This document shows positions 18,054 through 26,886 of a stretch of 64,000 bases of DNA, piece after piece. Position 1 is the stretch's first letter; each line of letters starts with the position of its first letter. Both the position numbers and the translations under genes were made by a program. The DNA is taken from NCBI GenBank assembly GCA_019637315.1, contig JAHBVU010000001.1:372001-436000 (forward strand), given 5' to 3'. This DNA is from Gemmatimonadales bacterium (GTDB lineage: Bacteria > Gemmatimonadota > Gemmatimonadetes > Gemmatimonadales > GWC2-71-9). The notes below the pieces were generated by a model. That model saw nothing but the letters and a program-made list of their open reading frames with translations. It was not told the origin of the DNA and made no database searches.

Positions 18054-20702
18054 ATGGATTTCAACCGCCTTTCGATGGATCTGACCGCCGCGCTCGAGGA
18101 GTCGCGACGGGTGGCCAGCCGCGCCGGGTTGGCATACATCCAGGCCAAGCACCTCTTGATGGCGCTGCTCGAGCCGCAGGGCGCCCTGGGACGGACCGCC
18201 GCCAAGCTGCAGCTCGATGCTGCGGGCGCGCTGCGCGCGGTGACGGCGGTGGCCGACGGAACCGATGCGGTCAAGGCCGATCCTGGGCGACAACCGGTGG
18301 CCGGCCGCAGCCTCCGCGACCTGCTCGATCGGGCGACGGCGCGTGCCGATGCCAAAGGTGTTCGCACCATCGGGCCGTTCGAGGTCGTCGCAGCGGCCAT
18401 CGAGTCGGATCAGGGCAATCTGGGTCCTGCACTTCGCGACGCCGGTTGGACGGCCGACAAGGTCAACGCCGCGATGGCGTCTCCAGAGGTGATGCAGCCG
18501 GCCGAGGAGCGCGCCGGCGACGAGGGCGGCAGCGTGCTTGGCAAGTTCACCCGCGATCTGACCGAAGCTGCTCGGCAAGGCAAGCTGATGCCGGTCGTGG
18601 GTCGGGACACGGAAACTCGGAACGTGATCCAGACCCTGCTTCGCAAGACCAAGAACAACCCGGTACTGGTTGGCGACCCAGGTACTGGCAAGACAGCAGT
18701 GGTCGAGGGGCTGGCGCTTCGGATCGTTGCGGGCGACGTACCGGAGTCGCTCAAACAGGCTCGGCTCCTGGCGCTCGACCTGACCGGCCTCGTGGCAGGT
18801 GCCAAGTATCGCGGTGAGTTCGAAGAGCGGATCAAGGCGATTGCCGATGAGGTTCGTGAACTCGACGATGTGATTCTGTTCCTCGATGAGATTCACACTT
18901 TGGTCGGCGCTGGAGGGTCGGCCGGCGGGATGGACGCAGCCAATATCCTCAAGCCGGCCCTGGCTCGCGGTGAGCTTCGCTGCGTCGGTGCCACGACGTT
19001 CGACGAGTACCGCGAGTCGATCGAGAAGGACGGCGCCCTGGCCCGTCGCTTCGAACGAATCGTCTGTGACGAACCGGACGATGAGATGACGCTGGCAATG
19101 TTGCGGGGCGTCAAAGGCCGCTACGAGAGCCACCACGGTGTGGCCATTACGGAAGAAGCACTGCAGGCGACGGTCAAGCTGGGCAGACGCCACATTCGCG
19201 ACCGGTACTTTCCCGACAAAGCGTTTGATGTCCTGGACGAGGCGGCCGCGCGTCTCCGGATGCAGCGCGAGGCCAAGCCCAATCTGCTCGATGAGAAGGA
19301 GCGGGCGCTGGTCCGTCTGCGCACAAAACTGGAGGGCATCCGCGCCAGCGGCGAGGGAGATGCCTCCGCCGTCGAGCGCGAAATTGCCTCGGCCGAGCAG
19401 GATCTGGCTGCGGTTGCGGCGCGATGGGAGGAAGAGAAGACGGTCGCCGACGGGCTGCAGACCACCCGGCAGGCAATCCAGAGCAAGCAGAACGAGCTGG
19501 CGGCGGCCGAGGCTCAGGGCGATGTGGCCAAAGCGGCGGAGCTGCGCTACGGCGCTCTCAAGTTTCTGGCCGAGCAGGAGGCTGACCTCGCGGCCCGGCA
19601 GGCGGCCATTCTCGAGCGTGGCGTGATGGTGCCGCTGGACGTGCGTTCCAACGACGTTGCCGATGTTGTCGCCCGCCGTGCCGGAATCCCAATTTCTCGG
19701 ATGCTCGAGAGCGAGCGCGACCGGTTGCTCAAGCTCGAGGAGCGTCTGGCCGAGCGGGTCATTGGACAGCCCGAGCCGGTGGAAGCACTCGCTGAGGCAG
19801 CTCGGCGGATGCGCACGGATCTGCGCAAGAAGCGGAAGCCCGCATCGTTCCTGTTCGTAGGCCCGACCGGGGTTGGCAAGACGGAGCTGGCCAAGGGGCT
19901 GGCGGCCGCGCTGTTCGATGACGAGAGTGCCCTGATTCGCATCGACATGGCAGAGTACAAGGATGCGGGGTCGATCTCCGGTCTGATCGGCTCTCGACCC
20001 GGGCTGGTCGGATCGGAGCAGGGCGGGTTTCTGACGGAGCAGGTGCGGCGATCGCCGTACTCGGTGGTGCTGTTCGACGAGATCGAAAAGGCACATGCGG
20101 AGGTCATGGACCTGATGTTGGGGTTGCTCGACGAGGGTCGGTTGACCGATGCCAAAGGCCGTCTCTGCGACTTTACCAACACGATCGTGCTGCTGACCTC
20201 CAATCTGGGCGTCAAGGAGGCCAATGCGGTCGCCAAGACGGCCGACGAGCGGCGCGACATCATCATGCAGGTGGTCCAGAGCACCCTGCGTCCGGAGATC
20301 TTCAATCGTCTGGGCGGCGTCATTCCGTTCAACTCGCTCGAGCTCGACAGTCTGGAACGGATCGTCCGAATCCATCTGGCCAGTCTGGCCGATCGGGTCC
20401 GGGATGAGTACAAGGCATCGTTCGAGGTAGACGACGATGCCGTGGCGCTCCTGGCGCAGCTGTCCTATGACCCGGCGTATGGTGCGCGTCCGGTCGAGCG
20501 GACCATCGATCGCCACTTGCTGAGCCCACTGTCTCGGCTCATCATCGGCGGCGATGTGGTCAAGGGTACCGTCGTGCGGGTCGTCAAGGACGGCGAAGAA
20601 GTTGTGTTGCTGGCCGGCACGCGCGGCGAGGTCGATGCCGAGGCCCTGGCTGCCGCATCGGCTGCACCTGTTGGGGACGGGACGGAAGCGAAGGAGGCGT
20701 GA
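18054..20702 (+). CDS. clpV: ClpV/TssH-type AAA+ ATPase of the sheath recycling step
   Basis: 882 residues from ATG 18054, six bases after the tssK stop; the frame is open upstream but there lies over tssK. An N-terminal Clp_N repeat (about 1-145) is followed by AAA domain 1 with Walker A GDPGTGKT at 207-214 and Walker B ...FLDEIHT at 278-281. A coiled-coil middle domain (about 390-540) precedes AAA domain 2 with Walker A GPTGVGKT at 603-610 and Walker [11 protein letters not shown], then ClpB_D2 small domain. The position inside the tss run identifies it as the ClpV that disassembles contracted TssB/TssC sheaths, though ClpB disaggregase is closely related. The middle domain is shorter than in typical ClpB. 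Confidence 0.9.
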   Translation: MDFNRLSMDLTAALEESRRVASRAGLAYIQAKHLLMALLEPQGALGRTAAKLQLDAAGALRAVTAVADGTDAVKADPGRQPVAGRSLRDLLDRATARADAKGVRTIGPFEVVAAAIESDQGNLGPALRDAGWTADKVNAAMASPEVMQPAEERAGDEGGSVLGKFTRDLTEAARQGKLMPVVGRDTETRNVIQTLLRKTKNNPVLVGDPGTGKTAVVEGLALRIVAGDVPESLKQARLLALDLTGLVAGAKYRGEFEERIKAIADEVRELDDVILFLDEIHTLVGAGGSAGGMDAANILKPALARGELRCVGATTFDEYRESIEKDGALARRFERIVCDEPDDEMTLAMLRGVKGRYESHHGVAITEEALQATVKLGRRHIRDRYFPDKAFDVLDEAAARLRMQREAKPNLLDEKERALVRLRTKLEGIRASGEGDASAVEREIASAEQDLAAVAARWEEEKTVADGLQTTRQAIQSKQNELAAAEAQGDVAKAAELRYGALKFLAEQEADLAARQAAILERGVMVPLDVRSNDVADVVARRAGIPISRMLESERDRLLKLEERLAERVIGQPEPVEALAEAARRMRTDLRKKRKPASFLFVGPTGVGKTELAKGLAAALFDDESALIRIDMAEYKDAGSISGLIGSRPGLVGSEQGGFLTEQVRRSPYSVVLFDEIEKAHAEVMDLMLGLLDEGRLTDAKGRLCDFTNTIVLLTSNLGVKEANAVAKTADERRDIIMQVVQSTLRPEIFNRLGGVIPFNSLELDSLERIVRIHLASLADRVRDEYKASFEVDDDAVALLAQLSYDPAYGARPVERTIDRHLLSPLSRLIIGGDVVKGTVVRVVKDGEEVVLLAGTRGEVDAEALAAASAAPVGDGTEAKEA

Positions 20703-21808
20703 TGCGGCGGATGCTGCTGGTGGCCGTGCTGATTGCTCTTGGTGCCTCGAACGTCGAGGCCCAGATACCGCTGCCCTTCTTCAAGAAAAAGAAGAAGCCG
20801 CCGGCCGAGGCGGTGAAGCCGCCGGAAGAATTGCCCGCTCCCGGCACCGGGCAGGCTGCTGCACCAGCGGCAGCGGGCACTGCGCCGACTCCTGCGCAGG
20901 AGGCAGCAGGGGCGTCCGGACCTGCCATCGTGCCGTCCGGTGCGGTGGCGCAGTCGCAGGAGGAACGGCAGGCGCTTCAGAACGCCATTCAGCAGGCGCT
21001 TGCTGCCGATCAGTCGGCTGACACCTCGGTGGCGCACATTCGTGAGCGCATGGCGCGCTGGACCCAGGTCATGCTGCAGGATCCGACCAACGTGGTGGCT
21101 CAGAGCGCATTACAGCAGGCGCGCGATGACCTCCGTATGGCCAATGAACGCGCGCTTCAGGCCGGCAAGGCGGACCAGGCGACCCGCGATGTCGTGGCCA
21201 GCCGGCTCAACCAGGCTGAGATCGATATCCGCGACAAGAACTGGACGACAGCGGAACAGCACCTGCGCTTCGTGCTCGACCAGGACGGGGCTAATCCGCG
21301 GGCCAGAAGCCTGATGGCTGAGCTCGAGAAGGGGCGTCGGTTGTCGGATCTGCAGCGTCAGGCACTCTACATCATTCCGGTGCTGGTCATTCTGGCAGCG
21401 GGCCTGGTCATCGTGGTGAAGCTCGGCGCCAAGTATCGGGAGTCGCGCCAGCAGAAAGCCGATGCGATTGCGGCGACCCGGGCCGCGGTGTTGCAGATCG
21501 TGGACGGGGTCGGTCGTGGCAAGCTGGTTACGCTCGACAAGGACAAGGGCATCTTCAAGATCGGGGCTGCGCAGGGACCGGCCGATGCCGAGAAGAACGA
21601 TCTCGTCATCAGCGACTCGGCCAACCAGGTGTCGCGTTACCATTGCACCCTGGTCCGCAAGGCTGGAGAGTACTACCTGATCGATTCCAGTCTGAATGGC
21701 ACCGCAGTCAACGGTGATCCGCTCAAGCGGGGCGACCACTTCCTGCTGGATGACGGTGATGAGATCACCCTGGCCGAGGTAACCCGCCTCAAGTTCCTGC
21801 ACACCTGA
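20702..21808 (+). CDS. Exported-N-terminus, single-span FHA domain protein
   Basis: About 368 residues. The start is placed at ATG 20702, four bases after AGGAGG at 20692-20697; GTG 20699 is in frame but too close to that site, and ATG 20711 is a third option. A signal-type N-terminus (MLLVAVLIALGASNVEA) precedes a KKKKK patch and a Pro/Ala linker. A periplasmic helical region (about 75-215, TPR-like at DIRDKNWTTAEQHLRFVLDQD) leads to a membrane span near 220-240. The C-terminal FHA domain (about 260-365) shows SRYHCTLVRKAGEYYLID, SSLNGTAVNG and DGDEITL. FHA domains bind phosphothreonine, and the kinase gene follows at once, so this fits a PpkA/Fha-type regulatory switch of the machine. Confidence 0.85.
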   Translation: MRRMLLVAVLIALGASNVEAQIPLPFFKKKKKPPAEAVKPPEELPAPGTGQAAAPAAAGTAPTPAQEAAGASGPAIVPSGAVAQSQEERQALQNAIQQALAADQSADTSVAHIRERMARWTQVMLQDPTNVVAQSALQQARDDLRMANERALQAGKADQATRDVVASRLNQAEIDIRDKNWTTAEQHLRFVLDQDGANPRARSLMAELEKGRRLSDLQRQALYIIPVLVILAAGLVIVVKLGAKYRESRQQKADAIAATRAAVLQIVDGVGRGKLVTLDKDKGIFKIGAAQGPADAEKNDLVISDSANQVSRYHCTLVRKAGEYYLIDSSLNGTAVNGDPLKRGDHFLLDDGDEITLAEVTRLKFLHT

Positions 21809-21814
21809 GCCACT

Positions 21815-22630
21815 GTGGTGCGCGGCTATCACCTGCTGCAGCGGCTCTCGCGTCCCGGCGCGGCACCGATCTGGGCTGCGGAGGACGACGCCGGGCGGCG
21901 GGTCGCGCTCAAGGGGATGCTGCCTTCCGATCGAGATCGTCCCGACCTGCTCTATCGCTTTCAGACCGAAGGGCGGCTCCAGCAGGAGCTGGGCGGGCAG
22001 CATCATCTGCTGCACTGCTACGAGACTCGGCTCGACCCTGAGCCGACCCTGATCCTCGAGTTCGCGAGTGGCGGGAGTCTGCGGGATCGAGTCGAACAGG
22101 GGCTGCTCCCGGTTGCGCGCGCCGCCGACATCACATGCCAGATCGCTGATGCGCTCGACTGGCTGCACAGCAACGGCGTCTATCATCGGGACGTAAAACC
22201 CTCCAACATCCTGATCATGGAGGACGACACGGTCCGCCTGGCCGATCTCGGTGTGGCGGCCTGCGGATCGCCGCCCCGGGGGCTGCCGGACGGATGGATC
22301 GAAGAGGACGTCGGTACGCTTGGATACGCCGCGCCGGAGCTGCTGCGGGATCCGGGCCTCGCGACGGCAGCGATCGACGTGTATGCGCTCGGTGTGACGT
22401 TGTGTGAACTGCTGACGGGCCGGCTGCCGTGGACGCTCTCTGAGAGCGAGTCGCAGGCCGCTTTTCGGGCGCGGCTTGCGCAGGGACCGATGCCGGAGCT
22501 TCCGGGCGGACTGGACGAGCCGATCCGGTCCGTCGTTGCCAAGGCAACGGCTCCCGATCCGGCCCACCGCTACCCGACCGCCGCCGCCTTGGGCGCTGCC
22601 CTGACGGAGACGGTCGACCGGCGCGGCTGA
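21815..22630 (+). CDS. Serine/threonine protein kinase of the injection locus
   Basis: 271 residues from GTG 21815. Kinase motifs: VALK with Lys33, HRDVKPSN with the catalytic Asp126, DLG (not DFG) at 144-146, and AAPE at 172-175. The glycine-rich loop is degenerate (LSRPGAAPIW), yet the catalytic residues are intact, so activity is plausible. There is no membrane span or extracellular sensor, in contrast to classical PpkA; it is a bare catalytic domain. It sits six bases behind the membrane FHA gene, which is a likely substrate or docking partner. Type VI systems are often activated by threonine phosphorylation of an FHA protein. Confidence 0.88.
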   Translation: MVRGYHLLQRLSRPGAAPIWAAEDDAGRRVALKGMLPSDRDRPDLLYRFQTEGRLQQELGGQHHLLHCYETRLDPEPTLILEFASGGSLRDRVEQGLLPVARAADITCQIADALDWLHSNGVYHRDVKPSNILIMEDDTVRLADLGVAACGSPPRGLPDGWIEEDVGTLGYAAPELLRDPGLATAAIDVYALGVTLCELLTGRLPWTLSESESQAAFRARLAQGPMPELPGGLDEPIRSVVAKATAPDPAHRYPTAAALGAALTETVDRRG

Positions 22631-22643
22631 TGGGCCTACCCGC

Positions 22644-23840
22644 TCAGGGTCCTCCGGATGTCACGGTCCAGCGATCCCGCCGGTCGCGGAAGCGATCGAT
22701 ATGCAGATGGAGACCAGTGCCTGCGCGGTCGTCCCAGCCGCGGGCCCTGGCAGCCTGAATCTGCGCCTGCAGAATCGCATCGGTCGAAAAGTCTTTGACG
22801 CGGATGCCCGCGCGGCCGAATCCATCGATCAGAAACCGAACCTGCTCGGTCGAGAGATCGCGGACTCGAATATCCAGTGCGCTTCCTTTCCCATAGAGCG
22901 AGACGTGTTCCGCGTGGTCCTGGCCGGTAATGGTGAATCGACGCTGGTGCGCAACTTCGAAGGCGTCCTGAACCCGATCGACGGCTTGACGGAACTGTTC
23001 GGCGGTGAGGTTCGAGCTCAGTGTCTTGCTCAGGTCGGCCAGCTTGCCGCCAGCTCGGCGCAGGCCGGCCGGCGGGTTGAGGCGATGGGCCTGGTAGACG
23101 TCTCGAACCGCCTTGGCCACCGTGTTGATGCTCGGTTCGACCCATGGGTTCCGAGCAAGCGGACTCGCATCCAGGACCGTGATAGCGTCGGCCAACTGCC
23201 GAAGCCCTTCCTCTTGCAGGCCGAGATCTAGCAGGGTCGCGCCCCGTTCGAGGCTGCGGGTCGATTCCACCATCAGGCTGTCGTAGAGCCGCCCTTCGGC
23301 CTCGGTCAGCGGGGGTGGTCCGTCCGGGCTGCTTGCGGCCGATCGAATGGTCGTGACCAGAAGAGATGCGCCATAGGCGCCGGCCGCGACGATCAGGGCG
23401 ATGGCCAGCCAGGCCCAGATCGGGAAGCCGACCCCGGTCGATCCAGCCCGGCGCCTGCGCTTCCACCATCGGGCTCGGCGCGGAGCCTCTGGCGCGTAGA
23501 CCGGCTCGGGGTCAGCGGCAGCGACGGGTTTAGCGCGGTTCGCCCCGGTTACGAACTCGTAACGTGCGGCAGGAGCAAACTCGATCACGTCAGCGTCGGA
23601 CAGCCGGGTCGCGGCTGAGATCCCGTGGCCCCCGACCCGGACCGTGGTGACCCCGGAATAGGGAGTCAGGTAGAAACCGTCTTCACGCTCCGTGATCGAG
23701 GCATGGCGTTCGGCAATGCCTGGCAGGTGGAGTCGCAGCCCGCTCGAGGCGGCCGACCCGATCCAGAACGGTGATCGATCGACGACGGCCCCGTCTCCCC
23801 GAGTGGGGGCTGCAGGCGCGAGGCGGGGTAGCGGGGGCAT
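22644..23840 (-). CDS. FHA-TM-M15 peptidase-like protein
   Basis: 398 residues from ATG 23840. The frame is open to 24071, but that extension looks non-coding and the FHA fold begins just after this Met. FHA domain at about 15-99 (WIGSAASSGLRLHLPGIAERHASI, then ...DADVIEF), basic stretch, membrane span at about 136-162 (IWAWLAIALIVAAGAYGASLLV), periplasmic helical linker, and a C-terminal region like D,D-peptidase family M15 (SLYGKGSALDIR at 314-325 and LHLHID at 377-382). In M15 the first zinc ligand is a His where Tyr316 stands here; Asp323 and His378/His380 are kept. It converges on the kinase gene. It may bind or trim peptidoglycan for the machine. Confidence 0.7.
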   Translation of the reverse strand: MPPLPRLAPAAPTRGDGAVVDRSPFWIGSAASSGLRLHLPGIAERHASITEREDGFYLTPYSGVTTVRVGGHGISAATRLSDADVIEFAPAARYEFVTGANRAKPVAAADPEPVYAPEAPRRARWWKRRRRAGSTGVGFPIWAWLAIALIVAAGAYGASLLVTTIRSAASSPDGPPPLTEAEGRLYDSLMVESTRSLERGATLLDLGLQEEGLRQLADAITVLDASPLARNPWVEPSINTVAKAVRDVYQAHRLNPPAGLRRAGGKLADLSKTLSSNLTAEQFRQAVDRVQDAFEVAHQRRFTITGQDHAEHVSLYGKGSALDIRVRDLSTEQVRFLIDGFGRAGIRVKDFSTDAILQAQIQAARARGWDDRAGTGLHLHIDRFRDRRDRWTVTSGGP

Positions 23841-24085
23841 TGGAGTCAAGATGCTGCAGGCATCGGGCCGTTGCCAGACCCGAAGCCTGCTTGTCCTCCC
23901 CCGGATGCCGTAGTATCTCAGCTGGTGTTGGATCAGGCTGAGGTCCCTCTGGTCTGTGCCGGCCGTGACACGACCGACGGCGACTGACTTGTCGTCGTAG
24001 GTTTGGGCCACGGTCGCCCCTATTTTGCACGGCTGGTTCTCGAGACGATTTCGCGGCGTCCTTCGGGGCAACGCGGTGAGGATGC

Positions 24086-25333
24086 ATGAGCTGGATTGCT
24101 TCGATAGGTGCAGGGCTCCTCTGGGCTGCCATGCCTGGCCTGGTTATGGCGCAGGACGGGCCGATCACGATCTTTGCGGGTCGGGTGATCGATGGTCAGG
24201 GAGCCGTGCACCGAAATGCGACAGTGGTAGTCGATCGGGGCCGAATCCTGCGGATCGAGCCCCGGAAACTGGACGCGCCCTCGTATGACTTTCCCCGCGC
24301 AACCATCGTTCCCGGTCTGATCGATCTGCACGTCCACCCGACCTGGTATATCAATCGTAAGGGACGCTTGCACCTCTCCGAGGATGGCGACTCTCCTGCC
24401 ACGGCAACCCTCGCCGCGGCCGCGAACCTGTACCGCACCTTGATGGCTGGTTTCACGACGGTCGCGAGTCTCGGAGCCCCCGAGGACCTGGATATTCGTG
24501 ATGCCATTGCGGCCGGGGGAATGCCGGGGCCGCGCTTGCTGACCAGTCTGGCACCGATCACCGACAGCGCGCTGACGCCCGCTCAGTTGCGAGGTCAGGT
24601 GCGCGAGCGCGTTGCCGCTGGTGCCGACCTGATCAAGGTCTTTGCCTCGGCGCGTCTGGCGGACGGAGGCGAGCCGACCTTTCGCCCGGAGCAGCTCGAG
24701 GCGATCTGTCACGAGGCCCGCTCTGCCGGAGTGCGGACCTTTGTCCATGCGCACCGTGACGAAAGCATTCACGCTGCGGTCGAAGCCGGATGTGATGGAA
24801 TCGAGCATGGCCTGTTTGCCACTCGCGCCTCGATGGATCTGATGGCGTCGAAGGAGGCCTCGTTTGGTCCGCAGTGCAGCCTGGTCTTCCGTAACTACCT
24901 CGACAATCGGCGCTGGTTTCACGGATTACCGGGTATGGGCGACGATTTCTTTGCCGCGATGGATCGCGCTGCCCCGCTGGCGATTGGGGTCGTGCGCGAG
25001 GCCGCCGGGGTTCCTTCCCTGAGGCTCGGCTTCGGCACCGACGCCTTTGCGGGCTCGCATGGGCGGAATGCCGATGATCTCGTCTGTCGGGTCCGTCAGG
25101 CAGGGCAGCGGCCCATGGATGCGATCCTCTCGGCCACCTCCGTCAATGCCCGGATCCTCGGCCTCGACAAGGAAATCGGACGGTTGGCTCCGGGGTATCA
25201 GGCGGATCTGGTTGTGCTCGACGGCAATCCGCTCGACGACATCACGGCGGTGCAGCGGGTGCTGGTGGTCATGCGTGGCGGGCGGGTCTATCGTCACGAC
25301 CCGACCTCGTCCGACTTCCGGGCCTTCCGATGA
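24086..25333 (+). CDS. Exported amidohydrolase (imidazolonepropionase-like family)
   Basis: 415 residues with a signal peptide ending near VMAQD (about 1-22). Metal-dependent amidohydrolase motifs are present: HVHP in PGLIDLHVHPTWY, the Lys in ADLIKVFAS, HAHRDES, GIEHGLF and the catalytic Asp in GFGTDAF. A C-terminal GYQADLVVLDGNPLDD segment closes the composite beta domain, as in family members. The start has GGTGAGG upstream. Members of this exported group often act on dipeptides or cyclic amides, so the substrate cannot be named. It is divergent from the FHA-M15 gene and overlaps the next gene by four bases. Confidence 0.88.
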   Translation: MSWIASIGAGLLWAAMPGLVMAQDGPITIFAGRVIDGQGAVHRNATVVVDRGRILRIEPRKLDAPSYDFPRATIVPGLIDLHVHPTWYINRKGRLHLSEDGDSPATATLAAAANLYRTLMAGFTTVASLGAPEDLDIRDAIAAGGMPGPRLLTSLAPITDSALTPAQLRGQVRERVAAGADLIKVFASARLADGGEPTFRPEQLEAICHEARSAGVRTFVHAHRDESIHAAVEAGCDGIEHGLFATRASMDLMASKEASFGPQCSLVFRNYLDNRRWFHGLPGMGDDFFAAMDRAAPLAIGVVREAAGVPSLRLGFGTDAFAGSHGRNADDLVCRVRQAGQRPMDAILSATSVNARILGLDKEIGRLAPGYQADLVVLDGNPLDDITAVQRVLVVMRGGRVYRHDPTSSDFRAFR

Positions 25334-26823
25334 TCGACGGATTCGCGCTCGTGCTGGGCCTCGTCGGCGGCGGTCTCGTCGTCGGCCTCTGGGCCCGGCG
25401 GGTCGGTCGCCGACGGGACGAGCTTCGGGCCCTCAGCCTCGAAGCCCACCGTCAGACCCTCGAGGTCGGTTCGGCGCGGGCCCGGGCGGACTTGCTCAAG
25501 GTCGAGGCGCGGGAAAAGGCAATCGCTGAGGAGCTGGCGGTGGCACGACGCACTGCTGCTTCGGCGCGGGTCGAGCTCGAAGCACTGCGGGCAGCCTTCG
25601 AAGAGGCCGATCACGGCCGTGATATCGCCGCGCATCGGATCGAGAATGCCCGGATGGAACTGGCATCCAGTCGGGCGCGGATCAGTGAACTCGAGCACCA
25701 GCTGGAGACTCTCGTTGCCCGTGAACCGGTGGCCGCGGGCTCGTGGGCAGGTAGCGGGCTTGGGGCGGGTGAGGCGGTCGAGACTGCTCCGCTGCCCGTA
25801 CCGGTGCAGAATCAGGATGCTGTGGAGCTGTCGAGGATCGAGGCCGAGCTCGATGCCGTTCGTCAGGAACGCGATCGGCTGGCGCGGGCATTGACGGAAG
25901 AGCGCCGTCGCGGCGAGGCGGCTCTTTCGCAGCTGGCTGACAGGGTGGCCGAGCAGGAGCGGCAGCTTGGCGCCGCGATCAACGCGTCACGAGAGGCGGG
26001 CGCCGAGCGCGATCTGGCCCGAGCGCGGGTCGACGGACTCGCGGTTCGTCTGGGTGATCTCGAGTCTGCGCTCCGAGCCGAGCGGGTCGCCCATCAGGAG
26101 GAGCTGGCGAGCCTGGCTGCGCAACGAGGTGCGCTGCTGGCCCAAGTCGAGCGGCTCGAGCCGCTTCGCCGTCAGGTGGCCGACCGCGAGGAGTTGATTC
26201 GCTCGCTGGCGCGCGAGCGCGACGATGCCACCGCCGCCCTGCTGCGGATCGAGCGGGAGGCAGTCGCGCAGGGAGAGGAGCTTGCCGCCCTTCGCCACCA
26301 GCGTGAAGAGTTGGCAGGCGCCAGCAACAGCCACCACACGCGGGTCGTGGAGCTCGAAGCCCGGCTTGCGGTCATGGCCCGGGAGCGGGATCAGGCGGAT
26401 GTCGAGCAGAAGCGTCTGACGGCCAGGATCGAGAGCCTGCGGGCGGAGATCCGCGAGCGGGACGTCCGTTTCCGTGCCCTGCTCGATGACCGGCGCTCGT
26501 TCGTCGAGGCCAGTCGTGCGCAGGAAGCGAAGATGCGCGAGGACCTGGTCCGAGCTCGTCTCAGCGGCCCCTCCGTCAACGGCCGCCCGCCGGCGGCGGA
26601 GCGGGAGGATCTCAAGCGGATCTATGGAATCGGGCCGGCCATCGAGCGGTTGCTGTCTGCCCGTGGCATCACCACGTACCGGCAGCTTGCCGAGCTGACC
26701 GAGTCGGATCTCGACGAGATCAGTCGTTCGATCGGCGGCTACCGCGGGCGGATCGCGCGGGACCACTGGGCGGAGCAGGCCAGGCGGGAGCATGAGCGAA
26801 CCCACGGGGAGCGGCTGGACTGA
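25330..26823 (+). CDS. Membrane-anchored coiled-coil protein with C-terminal helix-hairpin-helix
   Basis: 497 residues. A short hydrophobic N-terminus (FALVLGLVGGGLVVGLWA) is followed by about 370 residues of coiled coil with dense Glu/Arg/Leu heptads, broken once near 130-160 by a Gly/Pro-rich stretch. The last 65 residues (LKRIYGIGPAIERLLSARGI, TTYRQLAELTESDLDEI) form a helix-hairpin-helix pair of the kind found in 'flap endonuclease-like' HhH proteins. HhH pairs bind DNA without sequence specificity. It overlaps the amidohydrolase stop (ATGA). A tether between the membrane and DNA is an inference. Confidence 0.75.
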   Translation: MIDGFALVLGLVGGGLVVGLWARRVGRRRDELRALSLEAHRQTLEVGSARARADLLKVEAREKAIAEELAVARRTAASARVELEALRAAFEEADHGRDIAAHRIENARMELASSRARISELEHQLETLVAREPVAAGSWAGSGLGAGEAVETAPLPVPVQNQDAVELSRIEAELDAVRQERDRLARALTEERRRGEAALSQLADRVAEQERQLGAAINASREAGAERDLARARVDGLAVRLGDLESALRAERVAHQEELASLAAQRGALLAQVERLEPLRRQVADREELIRSLARERDDATAALLRIEREAVAQGEELAALRHQREELAGASNSHHTRVVELEARLAVMARERDQADVEQKRLTARIESLRAEIRERDVRFRALLDDRRSFVEASRAQEAKMREDLVRARLSGPSVNGRPPAAEREDLKRIYGIGPAIERLLSARGITTYRQLAELTESDLDEISRSIGGYRGRIARDHWAEQARREHERTHGERLD

Positions 26824-26886
26824 CGGGGGCTATATTCCGCTCGACTCTGGTGCTCTTGCAACATCAAAACTGGTGTGCCGAATTCG

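Noticed and set aside
17625-20516. A 963-residue minus-strand open frame opposite tssK and clpV
   Set aside because: It mirrors the codon pattern of two well-recognised plus-strand genes, has no family features and no start site; high GC makes such antisense frames common.
22644-24071. Extended N-terminus of the FHA-TM-M15-like protein up to 24071
   Set aside because: The extra 77 residues show no domain pattern and would fill the whole divergent promoter region with the amidohydrolase gene; the FHA fold starts just after ATG 23840.
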